Shown: positions 16,985 to 26,356 of the stretch, piece after piece
Position numbering within the stretch: the stretch's first letter is position 1
Layout: every line of letters begins with the position of its first letter
Assembly (NCBI RefSeq): GCF_002741055.1
Contig: NZ_CP016809.1
Location: 5,806,501-5,870,500, forward strand
Source of the DNA: Paenibacillus ihbetae
Lineage (GTDB): Bacteria; Bacillota; Bacilli; Paenibacillales; Paenibacillaceae
Direction: 5' to 3'
Length of the DNA stretch: 64,000 nt
Notes under the pieces: model-generated
The model's database searches: none
What the model saw: only the letters and a program-made list of their open reading frames with translations
What the model was told of the DNA's origin: nothing
Position numbers and translations under genes: made by a program

Positions 16985-19312
16985 ATGATATTGGGAACAT
17001 TTAAATCCAAAATACTCATATATAGTTTGCTATTGGGATCCTTTCCGACGATTCTTATCGGATTCTTCTCTTATTTCATTGCCGCCAAAGACGTGGAGGA
17101 GAAGGTGAACGAGGGGAATATGCATCTGTTGAACCAGACCCGGATGAGGGTGGAGCAGGTGCTCGATTCCATGCAACGAACCGCCCTGCAGTTTGAGAAC
17201 TCCGCGCTGCTCAAGTCTGTGATGGACAGCAAGTTAAGCGGACAGGACTTTATTAAGGTCCGGGAACTGATGAAGGAAATGTTTAATCTGCAGACGCAGA
17301 CCATATTAAACCAGGTGTACGTCGTTAATCTGAAGCATGAATGGGTCGTGGATTTAAATTCCCTCAAGCCGCTGGAGGGCTTGAACAAGGCCGAGTTCGA
17401 GCGGTATCTGGATACCAATGAAAGCATATTCTGGGCAGCGGGATCGGGGGAAATCTCGCAAACCGCGAATCCGGTGGAGACGGATCATTGGAACAGCGCG
17501 GAACAAACGGCAACAACTCTTCGGCTGGTGCATAAAATACCGCTGCTGTCGAAGAACGCGTCCCCGTCAGGTATTCTGATCCTGCAAATCACTGCCAAAG
17601 ATATCCGGAGCATGCTGGAGCCGGACAATTTGCGGGCAGCCCAGTATATCCTGAACGAGCAGGGAGAGGCATTCCTGTCGCCGGTTCAGGATCGGGTGGC
17701 TTACCGCTCGATCAACGGAGAGGTCTCGACAAGGATTGCACAGTCCGGCCAGCTCCAAGGCGCATTCCACGCAGAGAGCGAAGGCAAAAAGGTGAGCGTG
17801 CTGTATGCCAAGTCGGAATATAACGGATGGACCTATGTGTCCGTGGTATCCCTGGATAAAGTAACGGACCAGACGGGGAACATTGCGCTGATTACAGCCG
17901 CCGCCTGTTTCGGGATCATTGTGACCGTGCTGATCGCTTCCTTGTTTGGCAGCCGGAGAATGTATTCACCAATCCGCAGACTCCATGAGTTTGCGACGAA
18001 CGTTCAGCCGCAGCAGGCCGATGGCAACCGCAAGGACGAGTTTGAGTTCATCCGGGATAGTCTGACCTCCCTTGCCGTATCCAGAAACGAACTGGACAAA
18101 CAGATGAAATCCCAAACGGTCCATCTGCGGGAGTTCTATGTCCTCAAGCTGTTCACTGAGCAAATGTCCGGAGCCGATGACAAGTATGCTTCCGAACGCT
18201 ACGGGTTTCCCACGGGCTGGGGGAGCCTCGGGGTGCTGCAGCTTGAGCTGGATAACCTGCAGCAGTCGCGGTTTCAGGAACAGGACCGGGAGCTTCTTCT
18301 GTTTGCGGTAAACAATATCGTCTCGGAAACCTTGCCCGAAGAGGCCCGCTTCAGTCCGATCGTGCTGAATCATTCCCAGGTGACGCTGCTGACCTGTAAA
18401 GAAAAGGATGCCGAAGCCGGGCAGGCTTTGTTCTATGAGACCGCTCAGCACATCAAAGCCAAGGTTCAAGAATATCTCGGGCTCGAATGCAGCATCGGCA
18501 TCAGCCACCCGTTTCAGCGGTTGTCCGATGTGAAGCGTGCCTATAAAGAAAGCAGCGCGGCACTTAAATTGCGATTTGTGCTCGGGTCGAATATCATCGT
18601 GCGCTATGCCGATATTGAGGATCAGGGCAGCGCAGAGAAGACGGTATACAATAAATTAAGGCAGATTGAGGATCAGATGATGCTTGCCCTGGAAGAGCGC
18701 CAGCTCGGGAAGGTCGAGCAGCTGTTTCAGCGTTACTTGGATGAGCTGCTGTGCAATGGCGGGCTCTATCAAGAGCATCAATTATTGCTGCTGCAGCTTG
18801 CCTCCAGGACCGTCAGCATAGCCCAGGAGCAGGGACTGTCGATGCAGCAATTATGGAATGGCGAAGAGGAGCTGAAGCGTCTGTTCAGGCTGCAGACCCG
18901 AACCGAAATTGCAAGCTGGTTCGACGCCAGATTGTTTAAGCCTGTTATCGAAATTTTGGGGGATATGGCGGATAAGCAATTCGTGAACATCACCCGCCGA
19001 ATCATTGAGATTGTGCAGGAGCAGTATGACAGAGACATTTCACTTGAGTACTGCGCAGCGATCATGAATTTTAATCCGGCTTATATCAGTCGTGTATTTA
19101 AGAAAGAGATGGGTGTCTCCTTCAGTGAATACTTAAGCGAGTATCGAATGAATATAGCCAAAAATCTGCTGGCTACGACCGAGCTGAAGGTTTCGGAAAT
19201 CGGTCAGAAAGTGAGCTATACCAATATCAGCGCCTTCATTCGTACGTTCCGCCGGACGTTCGGGGTAACTCCCGGCCAGTACCGGGAGCAGCTTCACCGT
19301 GAAGAAGGTTAG
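16985..19312 (+). CDS. Membrane-anchored AraC family regulator
   Basis: A 775-residue regulator with an N-terminal membrane helix (KILIYSLLLGSFPTILIGF), an extracellular sensor region of about 250 residues, a second helix near residues 300-320 (IALITAAACFGIIVTVLIA), a central cytoplasmic region, and a C-terminal AraC double helix-turn-helix (MNFNPAYISRVFKKEMG; VSYTNISAFIRTFRRTFG). This architecture is common in Paenibacillus next to sugar importers and suggests sensing outside the cell with direct control of DNA. ATG 16985 is chosen; TTG 16991 has better spacing to AGGAG and is an alternative. The transporter genes that follow are the probable targets. Confidence 0.87.
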   Translation: MILGTFKSKILIYSLLLGSFPTILIGFFSYFIAAKDVEEKVNEGNMHLLNQTRMRVEQVLDSMQRTALQFENSALLKSVMDSKLSGQDFIKVRELMKEMFNLQTQTILNQVYVVNLKHEWVVDLNSLKPLEGLNKAEFERYLDTNESIFWAAGSGEISQTANPVETDHWNSAEQTATTLRLVHKIPLLSKNASPSGILILQITAKDIRSMLEPDNLRAAQYILNEQGEAFLSPVQDRVAYRSINGEVSTRIAQSGQLQGAFHAESEGKKVSVLYAKSEYNGWTYVSVVSLDKVTDQTGNIALITAAACFGIIVTVLIASLFGSRRMYSPIRRLHEFATNVQPQQADGNRKDEFEFIRDSLTSLAVSRNELDKQMKSQTVHLREFYVLKLFTEQMSGADDKYASERYGFPTGWGSLGVLQLELDNLQQSRFQEQDRELLLFAVNNIVSETLPEEARFSPIVLNHSQVTLLTCKEKDAEAGQALFYETAQHIKAKVQEYLGLECSIGISHPFQRLSDVKRAYKESSAALKLRFVLGSNIIVRYADIEDQGSAEKTVYNKLRQIEDQMMLALEERQLGKVEQLFQRYLDELLCNGGLYQEHQLLLLQLASRTVSIAQEQGLSMQQLWNGEEELKRLFRLQTRTEIASWFDARLFKPVIEILGDMADKQFVNITRRIIEIVQEQYDRDISLEYCAAIMNFNPAYISRVFKKEMGVSFSEYLSEYRMNIAKNLLATTELKVSEIGQKVSYTNISAFIRTFRRTFGVTPGQYREQLHREEG

Positions 19313-19401
19313 CTTGAGAATGAGCAGACCTACTCGAAGATGAAGGCACACCTTGTATGTGGTTCATTTTATGAAAAAACAGCTACAAAAAAGAAATCAA
19401 T

Positions 19402-19452
19402 AAAGCTGTTCCATCCGCAGAAAATTCTGTGTTGAGATGGAGCAGCTTTTTT
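19402..19452 (+). terminator. Terminator after membrane AraC regulator
   Basis: A 14-base stem, AAAGCTGTTCCATC at 19402-19415 with GATGGAGCAGCTTT at 19436-19449, has one G-U pair and is followed by a T-run to 19452. It is a strong intrinsic terminator separating the regulator from the importer genes. Confidence 0.85.
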
Positions 19453-19788
19453 GTACCATAAAGAGCCTTCCCGTAAGTGACCGCGGCAAATGAATCCCGG
19501 ATATATTCACGGCACGGCCAATTCATACCGTCCATAGCGCTATACCGCGAAGCTCCGGCTCCGCACAGGATGTCATATGCAGCATACAGAAGGTGAAATC
19601 CGGCATATGCCGGAGAAATCATGGAACCCTTAAAGCCCTTGCCGGAAAGGCAATTGCAGAAGGCTTGCGCGTAAAGTCATGAACGGAGTATAGCCGGACA
19701 TAAAGCCGGTGGCGGATAATAATTCCATGAAAACGCATACAGTCCAGGCAACAAGAATGATGTTCAAACAGGCAGGGGGAGAGATGCA
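19453..19788. promoter_or_regulatory. Control region of the oligosaccharide importer
   Basis: No gene is evident. A perfect 16-base palindrome TCCGGCATATGCCGGA lies at 19599-19614 and is a candidate operator. A weak promoter pair, TTGCGC at 19665-19670 and TATAGC at 19689-19694 (18-base spacer), lies downstream, leaving a leader of about 90 bases before the first permease at 19789. Confidence 0.4.
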
Positions 19789-20760
19789 ATGAATTCAAAT
19801 CAAGCTCCGGCAACAACAAGACCGCAAGTAAAGAGGGAACGGCGTCTGGAGAAACGAAAGCTCTTACTGAGGGATCTGGTCAGAGACAGATGGATGTATC
19901 TGATGCTGCTGCCAGGCGTGCTGTATTTTATCGTATTTAAATACGTGCCGATGTACGGGGTGACGATGGCTTTTCAGGATTACAAGCCGCATACCGGATT
20001 CTTCGGCAGCCCGTGGGTCGGTTTTAAGCATTTTGAGCGCTTCTTCAGCGAACCGCAGTTTTGGATGCTTTTTCGCAACACCATCATTTTAGCGTTATAT
20101 AATCTGATCTTTTTCTTTCCGCTGCCGATTATACTGGCACTCATGCTGAATGAGCTGAGGCGGGAACGCTTTAAAAGATTTGTGCAAACCTTGATTTACA
20201 TCCCGCATTTTGTATCCTGGGTTGTCGTCGTAGGTATTTTCTATATCTTGTTTACGACCGAGAACGGCATTCTGAATGAAATCATTTATCAGATAACGGG
20301 TGAGAAAATCGCTTTCCTGCTGGAGAAGGACTGGTTCCGGACGATGATTGTGTCCCAGTCGATCTGGAAGGAAGTCGGATGGGGTACCGTGATCTTTCTT
20401 GCCGCCCTTGCAGGCGTAGACCTGCAGCAATATGAAGCCGCACGGATCGATGGAGCAGGACGCTGGCGCCAGCTGTGGCATATCACGCTGCCGGCCATCC
20501 GCAGCACGATCATCATTTTGCTTATTCTACGTTTAGGCAACTTTCTGGACTCCGGGTTCGAGCAAATCTTCCTGATGATCACGCCGACGAACCGGGAAGT
20601 GAGCGAAGTGTTCGATACGTATGTGTACACCAAAGGGATGACGCAGGCGCAGTACAGCTACAGCGCAGCCGTCGGATTGTTCAAATCCTTCGTCGGATTG
20701 GTTTTGGTTCTCGGTTCCAACTGGATGGCCAAGCGATTTGGGGAAGAAGGGGTGTACTAG
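19789..20760 (+). CDS. Sugar ABC transporter permease, LplB type
   Basis: A 323-residue membrane permease of the polysaccharide-importer (LplB/YteP) group. An N-terminal basic tail is followed by the first helix (WMYLMLLPGVLYFIVFKY), and the family stretch VPMYGVTMAFQDYKP is present. The EAA loop appears as YEAARIDGAGRWRQLWHIT. The start follows GGGGGAGAGATGCA. It works with the next permease and lipoprotein; no ATPase gene is nearby, so a shared MsmX-type ATPase is expected. Confidence 0.9.
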   Translation: MNSNQAPATTRPQVKRERRLEKRKLLLRDLVRDRWMYLMLLPGVLYFIVFKYVPMYGVTMAFQDYKPHTGFFGSPWVGFKHFERFFSEPQFWMLFRNTIILALYNLIFFFPLPIILALMLNELRRERFKRFVQTLIYIPHFVSWVVVVGIFYILFTTENGILNEIIYQITGEKIAFLLEKDWFRTMIVSQSIWKEVGWGTVIFLAALAGVDLQQYEAARIDGAGRWRQLWHITLPAIRSTIIILLILRLGNFLDSGFEQIFLMITPTNREVSEVFDTYVYTKGMTQAQYSYSAAVGLFKSFVGLVLVLGSNWMAKRFGEEGVY

Positions 20761-20866
20761 GGGATGCCGTGGATGCATTTTTCGGAAGATCAACATGCTT
20801 TCGATGTGAGTTTTGTACGGAGTCCATTCAGGAGCCACGCTGACAAAACTTGAGGAGGGAATAGAC

Positions 20867-21739
20867 ATGCGTCAAGATCAAACCTGGGGCAATCGCCTGT
20901 TTGATATCATTAACCATTCCATATTATTCATCGTTGCGATCGTATGTGTGCTTCCATTCGTGTATGTGCTGGCGGTTTCGTTTGCCAGCCCGGCTGAAGT
21001 CGCAAAGGGCGGATTGATTTTATGGCCCAAGGAATGGTCGCTCGTATCGTACCAATATATTTTCTCGTCGGACACACTGCCGCGAAGCTTGCTCGTTTCG
21101 ATCTATATTACGGTAGTAGGAACACTGATCAACCTGGCGTTTACATCGCTGATGGCTTATCCGTTGTCCAAGCCTCATCTCCGGGGCCGAAATCCCATCC
21201 TGCTGGGCGTTTTGATTACGATGCTCTTTAGCGGGGGGATGATTCCGACGTACTTCGTCGTGAACGGGTTGAATCTGACCAATACGCTGTGGTCCCTGAT
21301 GATCCCGAATGCCATCAGTGCGTTTAACCTGATCGTGCTGAAGAACTTTTTTCAGCAAATTCCCGACGGGCTGGAGGATTCGGCCAAAATCGACGGCTGC
21401 AACGACTTGGGGGTACTGATTCGAATCGTGCTTCCCTTATCCCTCCCGGCCATGGCGACGTTTGGTTTGTTCTATGCTGTGGCTCACTGGAACACGTTTT
21501 TCAATGCGATTCTATACATCAATGACAACGAGAAATGGCCGATTCAGGTCCTGCTTAGGGAAATCGTGATTTTGGCGCAGAGCCGGGTGGGGGATTCCAG
21601 CTTCGACGAAATGGACGTGCAGCCGTTAACGATTCGGATGGCGGTCATCGTTTTTGCCACCGTGCCTATTCTGCTCGTGTATCCTTTTCTGCAGAAGCAT
21701 TTTGCGAAAGGGGTCATGCTGGGCTCTGTGAAAGGATAA
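20867..21739 (+). CDS. Sugar ABC transporter permease, YtcP/YesQ type
   Basis: A 290-residue permease starting at ATG 20867 behind TTGAGGAGGG; a longer frame from 20813 lacks a ribosome site. It shows six hydrophobic segments, the typical start WGNRLFDIINHSILFIVAIV, and the EAA loop DSAKIDGCNDLGVLIRIV. The C-terminus ends GVMLGSVKG, as in YtcP proteins. It is the partner of the LplB-type permease. Confidence 0.9.
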   Translation: MRQDQTWGNRLFDIINHSILFIVAIVCVLPFVYVLAVSFASPAEVAKGGLILWPKEWSLVSYQYIFSSDTLPRSLLVSIYITVVGTLINLAFTSLMAYPLSKPHLRGRNPILLGVLITMLFSGGMIPTYFVVNGLNLTNTLWSLMIPNAISAFNLIVLKNFFQQIPDGLEDSAKIDGCNDLGVLIRIVLPLSLPAMATFGLFYAVAHWNTFFNAILYINDNEKWPIQVLLREIVILAQSRVGDSSFDEMDVQPLTIRMAVIVFATVPILLVYPFLQKHFAKGVMLGSVKG

Positions 21740-21808
21740 AGCGATTGGATGGTGCCTTCTTCCCATAAGAGGGGTTTCTATAGAAATGAATATGATGGAG
21801 GGGTAAAG

Positions 21809-23302
21809 ATGAAGAAAAGATGGATGACAGCCGTAATGGCAATGCTGGCGGGGATGATGGTCGTGACGGCATGCGGGGACAAGAGCGGCGGGAGCGGGGC
21901 TGATGGCGACGGACCTTATCCGCTCACCCTGGTCGTTAACCAGGTAGGTGAAATACCCGACCCGAATAATCCGATTGAGGAAAAAATACGCGAATACACG
22001 AACACGGATCTGCGGATTCAGTGGATTCCCTACTCCGCATACGATGAGAAGGTTAATGTCATGGTCGCTTCCAATGAGCTTCCGAAGCTGATCAAGCTGA
22101 ACTATACGCCAACGACGATCAGCTCGCTCGAAGCCGATCTGTTCTGGGACATCACCGACCAATTGAAAAATTATCCGAATCTGGCCGCTCAGCCGCAGGC
22201 TTACTACGACAACATCAGCGTGAACGGCAGAGTGTACGGCATCCCCTTGTTCCGGGACATGGGACGGGCGATCGTCAGCTACCGCAAGGACTGGCTCGAT
22301 GCAGCCGGCTTGAAGGAGCCTGTCACCCTGGATGATTGGTATGAAATTATCCGGTACAGCACGGAGGAGGACCCGGATGGCAACGGAAAAAGGGACACCT
22401 ACGGAATGATGCTGGACAAAGGCTACAACCAGGGTACGGCATCAACGTTAACCCGGCTTGCCGTTTCCCAAGGCGCACCGAATAAATGGGGCATCGACGA
22501 GCAAGGCAATTTCTATCCGGAGTTTGAATCCGAGCAGTTCTTCGAGGTTATGAAGCTGTTCAGGAAATTATATGAAGAGAAGCTGATCAATCAGGATTTT
22601 GCTGTGGTGGATTCCTCCGAGCTCAACAAGGTGTACGAATCGGGACGCGCCAATATCCGAATCTCAGGCGGTAACGGCCAATCGCTGCAAACCAAGCTGG
22701 AGAAGGTCGTTCCGGAAGCGGTTGTCGACGTATCGCCGCTGCAAGGTCCGGAGGGCATTCGGGTTCCGGGAGAAAGCGGAAATACCGGGTTCCTGGCAAT
22801 CCCGAAATCGACGGTCAAGTCTGAAGAGGAGCTGGCGAAAGTGTTGACCTTCGTCGACAAGCTGCTGGATCCCGAAATGGTCAACGTCATTAATAAAGGC
22901 ATCGAGGGCGTCCATTACAAAGTTGTAGGAGATTATACCGAAACGATCGATGCGGATAAGGATGCTCAGGAGGTTAAGCCTTACCGTGACACGCTGCCGC
23001 AGCGGGGCGATTTGTACAACATGGAGAAGAAGCCGAAAGGAACGGAGCTGTTTAACAAGAACAAAAAAATCGTGTTCGAGAACGAGAAATACATTGTGCC
23101 GAATCCGGCGCTGACCCTGAAATCAACGACTTACAATGAACGCGGCGGAGAACTGGAGCAGATCATCACCGATGCGCAAACCAAGTTTATTATGGGGCAG
23201 ATTGACGAGGCCGGCTGGAAGGCTGAGGTGGAGAGATGGAGAAAGAGCGGCGGCGATCAAATGGCCGCAGAATATAAAGAGTCCTATGCGAATCAGCAAT
23301 AA
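21809..23302 (+). CDS. Extracellular sugar-binding lipoprotein, LplA type
   Basis: A 497-residue solute-binding lipoprotein from ATG 21809 (GGAGGGGTAAAG upstream). The signal peptide ends at the lipobox VVTAC with Cys22. The LplA-family pattern YTNTDLRIQWIPYSAYDEK follows, and an EF-hand-like DPDGNGKRDTYG loop (about residues 189-200) may bind calcium. It captures an oligosaccharide, in this context perhaps a pectin fragment, for the two upstream permeases. It is the last gene of the importer set. Confidence 0.9.
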   Translation: MKKRWMTAVMAMLAGMMVVTACGDKSGGSGADGDGPYPLTLVVNQVGEIPDPNNPIEEKIREYTNTDLRIQWIPYSAYDEKVNVMVASNELPKLIKLNYTPTTISSLEADLFWDITDQLKNYPNLAAQPQAYYDNISVNGRVYGIPLFRDMGRAIVSYRKDWLDAAGLKEPVTLDDWYEIIRYSTEEDPDGNGKRDTYGMMLDKGYNQGTASTLTRLAVSQGAPNKWGIDEQGNFYPEFESEQFFEVMKLFRKLYEEKLINQDFAVVDSSELNKVYESGRANIRISGGNGQSLQTKLEKVVPEAVVDVSPLQGPEGIRVPGESGNTGFLAIPKSTVKSEEELAKVLTFVDKLLDPEMVNVINKGIEGVHYKVVGDYTETIDADKDAQEVKPYRDTLPQRGDLYNMEKKPKGTELFNKNKKIVFENEKYIVPNPALTLKSTTYNERGGELEQIITDAQTKFIMGQIDEAGWKAEVERWRKSGGDQMAAEYKESYANQQ

Positions 23303-23322
23303 CGGTCATTGATCATGCAAAC

Positions 23323-23383
23323 GGGAGACAAAGCGGGCAAGTAAAAGGAAATGCCTTTGACGTACTTGACTGCATTGTCTCTC
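23323..23383. terminator. Possible hairpin between convergent genes
   Basis: GAGACAA at 23325-23331 pairs with TTGTCTC at 23375-23381, with further partial pairing inside (CAAGTA/TACTTG, AAAGG/CCTTT). It sits between the convergent lipoprotein and serine hydrolase genes. No clear U-run, so terminator function is uncertain. Confidence 0.4.
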
Positions 23384-23451
23384 GCTCGCGTATAAACGGT
23401 ATTCATGATCGAAAGAGCATTTCATTGCGGCTGGTTAACATGCAAATTTAA

Positions 23452-24924
23452 TCAATGCAAGTTATCTGGAGAGGCAAATGATGAACAGATAGTTCGAGGC
23501 TTGTTGATTGGCGTTCCGATTAGCACGAGATCAAGATGATTCGTTTTAAGCGCGCCGGCCGGCTTGATTTGCAGCACTAGACCGTCGCGGTCAAAGCGGC
23601 AGGTAAGAATAAACATCTGCTGCTGTTCCAGCAGCTGAATGTGAATCAAGCAAGTCGACGAATCTGCCCATACTGCACCGCAAGCGGAGGGAAGGCCGAA
23701 AAAAGGATCGGGACCGATATGCCAATCATTCATGGAGCATACAACACGGGAACGACCGGTTTCATGAATGAAGATGAGCTCGCAGGCTTGATCACTGAAC
23801 GTAAATTGGCAGTCTGTCCATCCCGGCTCGTTAGCTGATAGGCGATAAGGGTGTCCCGAGACTTGTGCGGCTGCATGGGAGAAGGAGCTTCCTTTCGGCA
23901 GAAGGAGCTTCAAGGCGCTCAGACGCTGCTGCATCCGGTCATAACCGGCATCATCGAAGGGGCAGGGCTCCTGCATGGAAGAAATCAGATGGGTCCAGAC
24001 GCTGTCAAGAATCCCTTGGTGCTCATCCCGGTTCAGCATGGTGTTGGCCGTCGACACGAACACGGCGTCATGGTGCGGGCTGACGAGAACGAATTGCCCT
24101 CCGGCTCCGAATGCGCAGTAGGCTTGACGCCTGGCCCGCCAGAACTGGTACCCGTAACCGCTTCGCCCTTCCAGCAAAATTCCGGCACTGGAATTATCAA
24201 CGACCTTGGACGTGCTTTGCTCTACCCAGCCCTCAGGGAGGATCCTCGTCCCATTCCACACCCCGTCCTGCAGATAGAGCTGACCGAATTTGGCCAGATC
24301 CTCCGTGGTGCAATAGGCCCCGCTGCCGCCCAGGTTAATTCCGAGCGGACAGGTCTCCCACTCGATATCCTGCATCCCGAGAGGCTGGAACAAGCGGGCA
24401 TCGAGATAGTCATGTACGGTAGTCCCCGTGACCCGTTGGAGAATGGCGCACAGCGTATGCGTACCTGTCGTATCGTAGGCAAAGACGGTTCCCGGGGGAT
24501 GGCTCGGCGGCGTATGAAGGTATTCGAATACGATATCCCGGGCCTCCTTATTGGTTGATTTTCTGTGGACGGTTTGCATGCTCAAGAGATGCCGGATGGT
24601 CATACTGGCTGTGTACGGATGTACGGTCTCCGGCTGTTTATCCGGAAAAAAATGAATGACCTTGTCATCCAGGGAGATCCGCCCTTCTCCGATGGCAATG
24701 CCGACAGCGGCCGATGTCAGGCTCTTGCTGACCGAGAATATCGGATGCCTTAAATCTTTGTGGAACGGGAAGTAATAGCCTTCGGCTGCCACTTTGCCAT
24801 GCCGAAGGAGCATAAAGCTGTGCAGGTTCATATTTTTGTCCGTCATGTCCTCCATAAAGCGGAGGATGGCGGATGAAGGAATGCCGACCTCCTCCGGACG
24901 GACTCGAGGCAGTGAAGTCATCAT
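23452..24924 (-). CDS. Serine hydrolase of the class C beta-lactamase fold
   Basis: About 490 residues. The beta-lactamase/esterase fold occupies roughly the first 320. The catalytic SxxK is in PIFSVSKSLTSAAVG (Ser about 65) and the second-motif Tyr in GSGAYCTTEDLAKFG. A late FGAGGQFVLVSP segment matches the third-motif region. About 140 extra C-terminal residues form a predicted beta-rich domain. No signal peptide, so cytoplasmic. Four possible starts lie in tandem (TTG 24930, ATG 24927, 24924, 24921); ATG 24924 has six bases to GAAAGG. Between an oligosaccharide importer and pectin enzymes it is more likely a carbohydrate esterase or peptidase than an antibiotic resistance enzyme (inference). 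Confidence 0.82.
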   Translation of the reverse strand: MMTSLPRVRPEEVGIPSSAILRFMEDMTDKNMNLHSFMLLRHGKVAAEGYYFPFHKDLRHPIFSVSKSLTSAAVGIAIGEGRISLDDKVIHFFPDKQPETVHPYTASMTIRHLLSMQTVHRKSTNKEARDIVFEYLHTPPSHPPGTVFAYDTTGTHTLCAILQRVTGTTVHDYLDARLFQPLGMQDIEWETCPLGINLGGSGAYCTTEDLAKFGQLYLQDGVWNGTRILPEGWVEQSTSKVVDNSSAGILLEGRSGYGYQFWRARRQAYCAFGAGGQFVLVSPHHDAVFVSTANTMLNRDEHQGILDSVWTHLISSMQEPCPFDDAGYDRMQQRLSALKLLLPKGSSFSHAAAQVSGHPYRLSANEPGWTDCQFTFSDQACELIFIHETGRSRVVCSMNDWHIGPDPFFGLPSACGAVWADSSTCLIHIQLLEQQQMFILTCRFDRDGLVLQIKPAGALKTNHLDLVLIGTPINKPRTICSSFASPDNLH

Positions 24925-24930
24925 CATCAA

Positions 24931-25230
24931 CCTTTCAGCTGTTTCTTATTTTTGCGGCTTGTTTATTCTTCGTTTCCATCTATGTTACCGAATGGCATGC
25001 TCCTATAAAAACGGTCTCCGATGTTTAATTCGGTTCATTCTTTGCTTTTTTTGCCGGATTTGAATCCTAGCGGCATTTTTAGCTTCATGAAGGAAGCGAG
25101 TGCGGGGAAAGAGAGCATAAAATGCAAAATATGCGGGGGATTCAGCATCAAACCCGGAATTTTTATCGTTTATGTTTCATTATAATGAAGCTTGAAATTA
25201 TACTTCCAAGAAGATTGAGGGGGGATATGG
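24931..25230. promoter_or_regulatory. Divergent control region, serine hydrolase / GH105
   Basis: A 300-base spacer with promoters for both directions expected. A perfect 14-base palindrome TTCATTATAATGAA at 25176-25189 contains a TATAAT (25181-25186) directed at the GH105 gene. No good -35 lies at the right distance, which fits a regulated promoter. Confidence 0.4.
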
Positions 25231-26343
25231 ATGGAAGGGAACCCATGGTCCGTCCGGACGGTGGAGACGATCCTCCGTCAAGCGGACGGCGAGGGAGTTC
25301 ACCCGGAAATTGCCCGCCGGTGGGCGTATGTGCCCGGGATGATGCTCATGGCGATCGCCCGCGCAGGGGATTTTTATAACAAGGATGGTTATTTCGACTT
25401 CATGAAACGGCATATGGATCTGTTTGTTCAAGAGGATGGAAGCATTCGGGGGTATCGCATCGAGGAGTACAATCTGGACCAGATCAACCAGGGGAAGAAT
25501 TTGTTTGCCCTGAGGGCCAAATTTCCAGACTCCCGTTATGAAAAGGCTTCCCATACGCTGGCCGCCCAGCTCATCAGCCAGCCCAGGACGACGGACGGCG
25601 GTTTTTGGCACAAAAAAGTATATCCATTTCAGATGTGGCTGGATGGGCTCTATATGTCTTCGCCGTTCCTGGCGCAGTATGCCAAAACCTACAACCGCCC
25701 CGAATTGTTTGACGAGGTGGCACATCAGCTTCTGCTGGTGGAGCGCAGAACCCGGGATCCCAAGACGGGTCTTCTGTATCACGGATGGGATGAAGCGAAG
25801 GAACAGGTTTGGGCCGATCCGGAAAGCGGGCGGTCCCCGAACTTTTGGAGCCGGGCTTTGGGCTGGTATGCGATGGCGCTTGTGGACAGTCTGGAGTTTT
25901 TCCCGGTAGATCATCCGCAGCGCGGTACGATCATTGGCATATTCGAGCGCCTAAGCCGAGCGCTGGCACGATGGCAGGAGAAAGAGAGCGGGCTGTGGTT
26001 CCAGGTGCTCGACCAGGGCTTCCGGGAAGGCAATTATCTTGAAACCTCCGGCTCCTCCATGTTTATTTATGCTTTGGCCAAGGGCGTTCGGCTCCAGTAC
26101 CTGGAGCAGCCTTCAAGGCCTGTTGCGGAGCGGGCGTACGCCGGTTTGATTCAGCGGTTTGTTGAGGCCGGCGAAACCGGCGTGCATCTTCACTCCATAT
26201 GCCATGGAGCAGGGCTGAGCGATGACCGCAACGGCTCGTATGAATATTACATCGGTGAACAAGTGGTGTCCGATGCCCAGATTGGCGTGGCGCCTTTCAT
26301 CCTTGCCAGTCTGGAAATGGAGCGGTTACTAGATTCGTTATAG
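25231..26343 (+). CDS. GH105 unsaturated rhamnogalacturonyl hydrolase
   Basis: A 370-residue alpha/alpha-barrel enzyme of the YteR/YesR family. It removes the unsaturated galacturonyl residue left by pectate or rhamnogalacturonan lyases. The catalytic Asp is D138 in FQMWLDGLYMSSPF. The family stretch NFWSRALGWYAMALVD and the GSYEYYIGE motif near the C-terminus are present. No signal peptide, so it acts on imported oligomers in the cytoplasm. The start follows GAGGGGGG. It lies 13 bases before the GH43 gene and forms an operon with it. Confidence 0.9.
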   Translation: MEGNPWSVRTVETILRQADGEGVHPEIARRWAYVPGMMLMAIARAGDFYNKDGYFDFMKRHMDLFVQEDGSIRGYRIEEYNLDQINQGKNLFALRAKFPDSRYEKASHTLAAQLISQPRTTDGGFWHKKVYPFQMWLDGLYMSSPFLAQYAKTYNRPELFDEVAHQLLLVERRTRDPKTGLLYHGWDEAKEQVWADPESGRSPNFWSRALGWYAMALVDSLEFFPVDHPQRGTIIGIFERLSRALARWQEKESGLWFQVLDQGFREGNYLETSGSSMFIYALAKGVRLQYLEQPSRPVAERAYAGLIQRFVEAGETGVHLHSICHGAGLSDDRNGSYEYYIGEQVVSDAQIGVAPFILASLEMERLLDSL

Positions 26344-26356
26344 GAGGAGGAACTCG

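Noticed and set aside
23851..24558. 235-codon frame opposite the serine hydrolase
   Set aside because: Antisense shadow of a gene whose catalytic motifs are intact; no ribosome site and unusual composition.
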